The notes under the pieces: model-generated | What the model saw: only the letters and a program-made list of their open reading frames with translations | Told to the model about the DNA's origin: nothing | Database searches by the model: none | Position numbers and translations under genes: made by a program | Part shown: positions 14,595 through 16,623 of the stretch, one piece after another | How the letters are laid out: the number at the start of each line of letters is the position of its first letter | Numbering within the stretch: the first letter of the stretch is position 1 | DNA from: Hydrogenophaga intermedia | Lineage (GTDB): Bacteria > Pseudomonadota > Gammaproteobacteria > Burkholderiales > Burkholderiaceae_C | DNA: 16,623 nt | Direction of reading: 5' to 3' | Assembly: GCA_945869245.1 (NCBI GenBank) | Contig: CAMBOY010000035.1 | Coordinates: 1 to 16,623, forward strand

Positions 14595-14619
14595 ATACTA
14601 AACCAATTCAGTCGGGTAT
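14595..14619 (-). promoter_or_regulatory. Candidate type 1 IscR-binding site upstream of erpA
   Basis: Read on the minus strand, these 25 bp begin ATACCCGACT and end TTTAGTAT. Compared with the published E. coli type 1 IscR consensus (ATA-S-YY-GACT-R-WWW-Y-AGTC-RR-S-TAT), 22 of 25 positions agree; the mismatches are at positions 16, 19 and 20. The site starts 51 bp upstream of the erpA ATG. In E. coli, type 1 sites are bound by [2Fe-2S]-IscR, which represses Fe-S assembly genes. No iscR gene is in the window. Confidence 0.7.
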
Positions 14620-14624
14620 GCCCA

Positions 14625-15020
14625 TCAGGCGTTGTTTGCCGCCAGCTTCAATGAGGGCTTTTCATCCGCCGCCTCAACCGTCGGCTTGAGTTGGCCGGAA
14701 ATCATGGCGCCCTGGTGCATCTCCAGCGCGCGGTAGGCCACATCGCCTTCGATACGGGCTTTGGGCTGCAGCTCCAGCAAAGTGGAGGCAAACACCGGGC
14801 CTTTGACCGCCCCGTTGATGATCACATGGTCGGCGTGGATTTGGCCGTTGACACGGGCGGTTTCACTGATCACCAAAATGCTGGGCTGGGCGCTGGCGCG
14901 GATATCACCAATCACCTCCCCGTCGATGCGCAGACCATCAGAGAACTGCACATGACCCTGGATCAGCGTGCCGTTGGCAATCAGGCTTTTGATGGGGGGC
15001 TGCTTCTTTTTGTTGAACAT
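14625..15020 (-). CDS. Bactofilin family protein
   Basis: Bactofilins are small polymerising cytoskeletal proteins with a right-handed beta-helix. The 131-residue product fits. A short basic N-terminus (MFNKKKQPPIKSLIANGT) leads into a core (about 15-105) with the regular hydrophobic/glycine periodicity of the DUF583 beta-helix: GLRIDGEVIGDI, ILVISETARVNGQIHADHVIINGAVKG and ARIEGDVAYRALEMHQGAMISG. A flexible charged tail follows. The N-terminus may contact the membrane. ATG 15020 has AGGAG 6 bp upstream. It lies 15 bp behind a DUF6776-like coiled-coil membrane protein, so the two are almost certainly cotranscribed and may work together. Bactofilins elsewhere position cell-wall enzymes, and an M23 peptidase gene is nearby beyond erpA. 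Family assignment is firm; the cellular role here is unknown. Confidence 0.93.
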   Translation of the reverse strand: MFNKKKQPPIKSLIANGTLIQGHVQFSDGLRIDGEVIGDIRASAQPSILVISETARVNGQIHADHVIINGAVKGPVFASTLLELQPKARIEGDVAYRALEMHQGAMISGQLKPTVEAADEKPSLKLAANNA

Positions 15021-15035
15021 GGCGACTCCTGTGGA

Positions 15036-15743
15036 TTACAGACGGGTGCTTTGCAAGGCCCTGACCGCGGCACCTTGTAAGACTTTGGCGGTCACGGTTT
15101 TTACCACAACACCCTCGGGCAAGGGCACCACACCCTCTTGGCGCAGGTACCTTTGCACACTCACCGGCTGAGGCTTGTCATTGAACACCGCACTCCATGG
15201 ACGGCCTGCCAGCGTGCCACTGACACTGACCTCCAGTTGGCCGCGAAACTCGGGGGCGTTTTTCTCCGCTTGGATCAACAACACCTGCCATTGGAGCTGA
15301 TTGGCCGACAACAGTTCGGCCTGTACGCCACGGATGTTCAGCCCGGCACTGCCGCCACCGGGAATCAGGCGCTCAAAGAACCCCAGGTCGGAGCGCAAAG
15401 CCTGGTTGTCCTGCTCCAACTGGCGAATTTGCAACAGCAGCTGTTCTTGCGCCACCTTCTCGGTGGTCAGCAGACTGTCGGCGGTGTTGGCCACGGTGCG
15501 CGCCTCGGCCAGCTCAGTGCGCAAGCGCACCACTTCTTCGCGCAGCTGCGCCAGCTCCTGTTTGGCGTTGCGGTCCAAGCCCGCAATATCTTTGCCGAAC
15601 TCAAAGGCCCACAGCGCCATGGCGCCCGAGAACCCGAGCACCAAGGCCGCAACCAGCCAGCGGAACGGCCACGGGACCGCGCTGCGAATGGCCATGCGCG
15701 GTGAACTGACGGTCAAACGTCGTCGAAGCAGTCGGAGTCTCAT
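15036..15743 (-). CDS. Coiled-coil inner-membrane protein, DUF6776-like
   Basis: The 235-residue product has a very basic N-terminus (RLRLLRRR), one membrane helix at about 27-47 and a long heptad-rich coiled coil at roughly 55-118 (ELAQLREEVVRLRTELAE, LLLQIRQLEQDNQALRSDL). A beta-rich C-terminal domain (about 125-235) includes LQWQVLLIQAEKN and GQLEVSVSGTLAGRPW. This layout matches a conserved betaproteobacterial family I know as DUF6776; the name is from memory. It would be a bitopic protein with the C-terminal domain in the periplasm. Function is unknown. ATG 15743 lacks a clear Shine-Dalgarno, and Met17 (15695) is an alternative start. It directly precedes bactofilin with 15 bp between them. 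Its upstream gap is only 77 bp and is mostly the rpsI terminator, so it may depend partly on read-through. Confidence 0.75.
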   Translation of the reverse strand: MRLRLLRRRLTVSSPRMAIRSAVPWPFRWLVAALVLGFSGAMALWAFEFGKDIAGLDRNAKQELAQLREEVVRLRTELAEARTVANTADSLLTTEKVAQEQLLLQIRQLEQDNQALRSDLGFFERLIPGGGSAGLNIRGVQAELLSANQLQWQVLLIQAEKNAPEFRGQLEVSVSGTLAGRPWSAVFNDKPQPVSVQRYLRQEGVVPLPEGVVVKTVTAKVLQGAAVRALQSTRL

Positions 15744-15766
15744 CGGTGTGGCCGCATGATAAGTAG

Positions 15767-15802
15767 AAAAGCCGCTCCGGGCGTTGTCCGGAAGCGGCTT
15801 TT
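15767..15802 (-). terminator. Intrinsic terminator after rplM-rpsI
   Basis: AAAAGCCGCT-CCGG (15767-15780) pairs with CCGGA-AGCGGCTTTT (15788-15802), with one bulged base and a 7-nt loop. Read leftward it is a GC-rich stem ending in TTTT, 18 bp past the rpsI stop. It is nearly symmetric but has only a short U-tract, so some read-through into the DUF6776-like gene is possible. Confidence 0.8.
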
Positions 15803-15820
15803 CGGTGGAAGCGCCAAGAA

Positions 15821-16213
15821 TTAACGCTTGCTGAACTGCTTGCGGCGGCGAGCAGAACGCAGACCCACTTTCTTACGCTCGACTTCGCGGGCGTCGCGGG
15901 TCACGAAGCCAGCGCTGCTCAGAGCAGGCTTGAGAGTGGCGTCGTAATCGATCAGCGCGCGGGTGATGCCGTGGCGCACCGCGCCGGCTTGACCGGATTC
16001 ACCACCGCCGTGCACATTGACTTGCACGTCAAAGGTCTCGAGGTGGTTGGTCAGAGCCAGGGGTTGCTTGGCAATCATGATCGAGGTTTGGCGACCGAAG
16101 AACGCTTCGATGTCCTTGCCGTTGACCGTGATCTTGCCGGAGCCTTTTTTCAGAAACACACGGGCGACGCTCGATTTGCGACGGCCGGTGCCATTGTTCC
16201 ATTCACCAATCAT
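15821..16213 (-). CDS. rpsI: 30S ribosomal protein S9 (uS9)
   Basis: The 130-residue product is full-length S9. It shows the N-terminal GTGRRKSSVARVF block (8-20), GKITVNGKDIEAFFGR (25-40), the VHGGGESGQAGAVRHGITRAL signature around 67-87, and the basic C-terminal tail RRRKQFSKR whose final residues reach the ribosomal P-site tRNA. ATG 16213 is preceded by TAAGGAG (16219-16225), a near-perfect Shine-Dalgarno whose TAA is the stop codon of rplM. The two genes are 9 bp apart, as in most bacteria. A terminator follows. Some betaproteobacteria have argC close to rpsI; here the next gene is the DUF6776-like one. Confidence 0.98.
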   Translation of the reverse strand: MIGEWNNGTGRRKSSVARVFLKKGSGKITVNGKDIEAFFGRQTSIMIAKQPLALTNHLETFDVQVNVHGGGESGQAGAVRHGITRALIDYDATLKPALSSAGFVTRDAREVERKKVGLRSARRRKQFSKR

Positions 16214-16222
16214 GGTCGCTCC

Positions 16223-16623
16223 TTAGATGTCCAACACTTTGGGTTGCTGGGCGGTGTGCGGATGCTCCGCGCCACCGTACACCTTGAGCTTTTTGATCAT
16301 GGCGTAGCCCAGAGGACCTTTGGGCAGCATGCCCTTAACGGCCTTCTCGAGCGCACGGCCAGGATGCTTGGCTTGCAGGTCGCGGAAGTTGGTGCCATAG
16401 ATGCCACCGGGGAAACCCGAGTGGCGGTAGTACACCTTGTCCAGGGCTTTGGTGCCCGTGACTTTGATTTTGGATGCGTTGACGATGACGATGTAGTCAC
16501 CGGTGTCGACGTGAGGCGTGTAAATGGCCTTGTGCTTGCCGCGCAGTCGGAGAGCCACTTCACTGGCAACTCGTCCGAGGACCTTGTCGGTCGCGTCAAT
16601 CACAAACCACTCGTGCACCACGT
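16223..16623 (-). CDS. rplM: 50S ribosomal protein L13 (uL13), 5' end outside window
   Basis: The visible 132 codons lack only about the first 10 residues. They show HEWFVIDATDKVLGRVASEVA, LRGKHKAIYTPHVDTGDYIV, KVYYRHSGFPGGIYGTNF, GRALEKAVKGMLPKGPLG and the C-terminal AEHPHTAQQPKVLDI. These are the L13 landmarks in order. L13 is an early-assembling 50S protein. The real start, Shine-Dalgarno and the rplM promoter lie beyond position 16623; the GTG codons near the edge are internal valines. The stop TAA is embedded in the Shine-Dalgarno of rpsI, so the two are cotranscribed. Confidence 0.97.
   Translation of the reverse strand, partial: VVHEWFVIDATDKVLGRVASEVALRLRGKHKAIYTPHVDTGDYIVIVNASKIKVTGTKALDKVYYRHSGFPGGIYGTNFRDLQAKHPGRALEKAVKGMLPKGPLGYAMIKKLKVYGGAEHPHTAQQPKVLDI

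Noticed and set aside
15744..15758. Five-codon mini-ORF (MRPHR) whose stop overlaps the DUF6776-like start
   Set aside because: No Shine-Dalgarno precedes it and such short frames are expected by chance; it would need ribosome profiling to be taken seriously.

Overview
The window is a gene-dense, GC-rich chromosomal segment. It most likely comes from a betaproteobacterium of the order Burkholderiales, and probably from the Comamonadaceae. That placement is an inference from high GC, from protein sequences that read like Comamonadaceae versions of RuvB, PhoH/YbeZ, TtcA, TyrS, L13 and S9, and from the combination of SDR-folB-ttcA, tyrS/M23 peptidase/erpA and rplM-rpsI neighbourhoods. No rRNA, tRNA, CRISPR array, insertion sequence or prophage gene was found. 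Almost every base is coding, and many genes are joined by ATGA/GTGA/TGATG overlaps.

Left block (1-3759). A truncated MidA-type methyltransferase runs leftward. A rightward cluster diverges from it: a pteridine-reductase-like SDR, folB, ttcA, a DUF4136-like lipoprotein and a histidine phosphatase. The first two suggest pterin/folate metabolism and the third makes 2-thiocytidine in tRNA.

Recombination block (3797-6012, leftward). ruvA and ruvB encode the Holliday-junction branch-migration motor. They are separated by a complete RelB/RelE-type toxin-antitoxin pair that has its own 16-bp palindromic operator. A GC-rich double hairpin with a T-tract follows, then the rightward ybeZ (PhoH-like ATPase) and ybeY (rRNA endonuclease) pair.

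Middle block (7501-12662, leftward). In transcription order this holds tyrS, a cation-diffusion-facilitator transporter, a membrane hybrid histidine kinase, dtd and an uncharacterised Fe-S protein. Except for one 73-bp gap before the kinase, each gene overlaps the next. tyrS and dtd are functionally linked, because Dtd removes D-tyrosine misloaded by tyrosyl-tRNA synthetase.

Right block (12756-16623). A rightward M23 envelope peptidase ends at a strong bidirectional terminator. Facing it on the minus strand are rplM (5' end outside the window) and rpsI with their terminator, then a coiled-coil membrane protein (DUF6776-like), a bactofilin and erpA. A 25-bp sequence closely matching the type 1 IscR consensus lies upstream of erpA. 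It suggests iron-sulfur-responsive control of this A-type carrier.

Most of the window is ordinary housekeeping DNA. The points most worth a second look are the toxin-antitoxin pair inside ruvA-ruvB, the IscR-like site at erpA, the overlapping tyrS-to-Fe-S-protein gene string and the Fe-S protein with unusual cysteine spacing.
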